Shown: piece after piece, positions 40,080 through 40,104 of the stretch
Layout of the letters: every line of letters starts with the position of its first letter
Numbering within the stretch: the stretch's first letter is position 1
Assembly (NCBI GenBank): GCA_035700025.1
Contig: DASSOY010000042.1
Span: 1-40,104, forward strand
Direction of reading: 5' to 3'
DNA from: Bacillales bacterium
Lineage (GTDB): Bacteria > Bacillota > Bacilli > Bacillales > DASSOY01
Length of the DNA stretch: 40,104 bases
Notes under the pieces: generated by a model
What the model was told of the DNA's origin: nothing
Databases searched by the model: none
What the model saw: only the letters and a program-made list of their open reading frames with translations
Made by a program: the position numbers and the translations under genes

Positions 40080-40104
40080 CTTGCGCTTGCGCGCGTCCTT
40101 GGGT

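Overview
The window looks like chromosomal DNA from an endospore-forming member of the Bacillaceae (Bacillota) with roughly balanced GC. The evidence is the glmS ribozyme with glmS, the sigW-rsiW-cdaA-cdaR-glmM-glmS block, a Spo0E-type phosphatase, an SspH spore protein, CotF-like coat genes around adhB (the B. subtilis yra cluster), the ykoP/ykoQ/ykoN group, and a 5S-tRNA-Asn-tRNA-Thr tail of an rRNA operon. I see no insertion sequence, prophage or CRISPR array. Species is not assigned.

Layout. 1-3240: a GntR (YtrA-type) repressor, ABC ATPase, permease and membrane-anchored protein on the minus strand, behind a consensus promoter that carries the operator. 3449-4243: a protein with two retropepsin-like aspartic protease units. 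4483-11818: cell envelope block on the minus strand. SigW drives itself and its anti-sigma RsiW, followed by the c-di-AMP cyclase CdaA and its regulator CdaR, then GlmM and ribozyme-controlled GlmS. 11936-16976: Spo0E-like peptide, arginase, a YitT protein, YnfA, DedA and cardiolipin synthase. 17002-17896: two small genes, one a stand-alone WYL-like protein behind a LexA-box promoter, then tRNA-Tyr and tRNA-Glu.

17949-20305: four tightly coupled genes (SRPBCC, VOC, DUF899, VOC) and a HAD-like protein lacking the nucleophile Asp. 20376-23137: a pyrimidine-dimer-glycosylase-like gene and a three-gene cassette resembling the heme-dependent N-demethylase / dimethylamine monooxygenase system. 23134-25047: two small genes and an MFS transporter. 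25179-27252: comA, a histidine-phosphatase gene and cysH with overlapping reading frames, readable as a self-contained sulfolactate module (sulfite supply, addition to PEP, dephosphorylation). 27320-33395: a second YitT protein, the yko group (its glycosyltransferase apparently starts at ATA), LysE and APC transporters.

33525-35863: a 44% glutamine peptide, SspH, a threonine-synthase-like enzyme and a small secreted protein. 35929-39104: an alpha/beta hydrolase and the five-gene coat/alcohol dehydrogenase operon. 39551-40079: tRNA-Thr (with an extra base in the acceptor arm), tRNA-Asn, tRNA remnants and 5S rRNA.

Starts were chosen mainly from Shine-Dalgarno (SD) spacing and family N-termini, so several CDS are shorter than the longest open frame. 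Family names are from recognition of the protein sequence; no database search was run.
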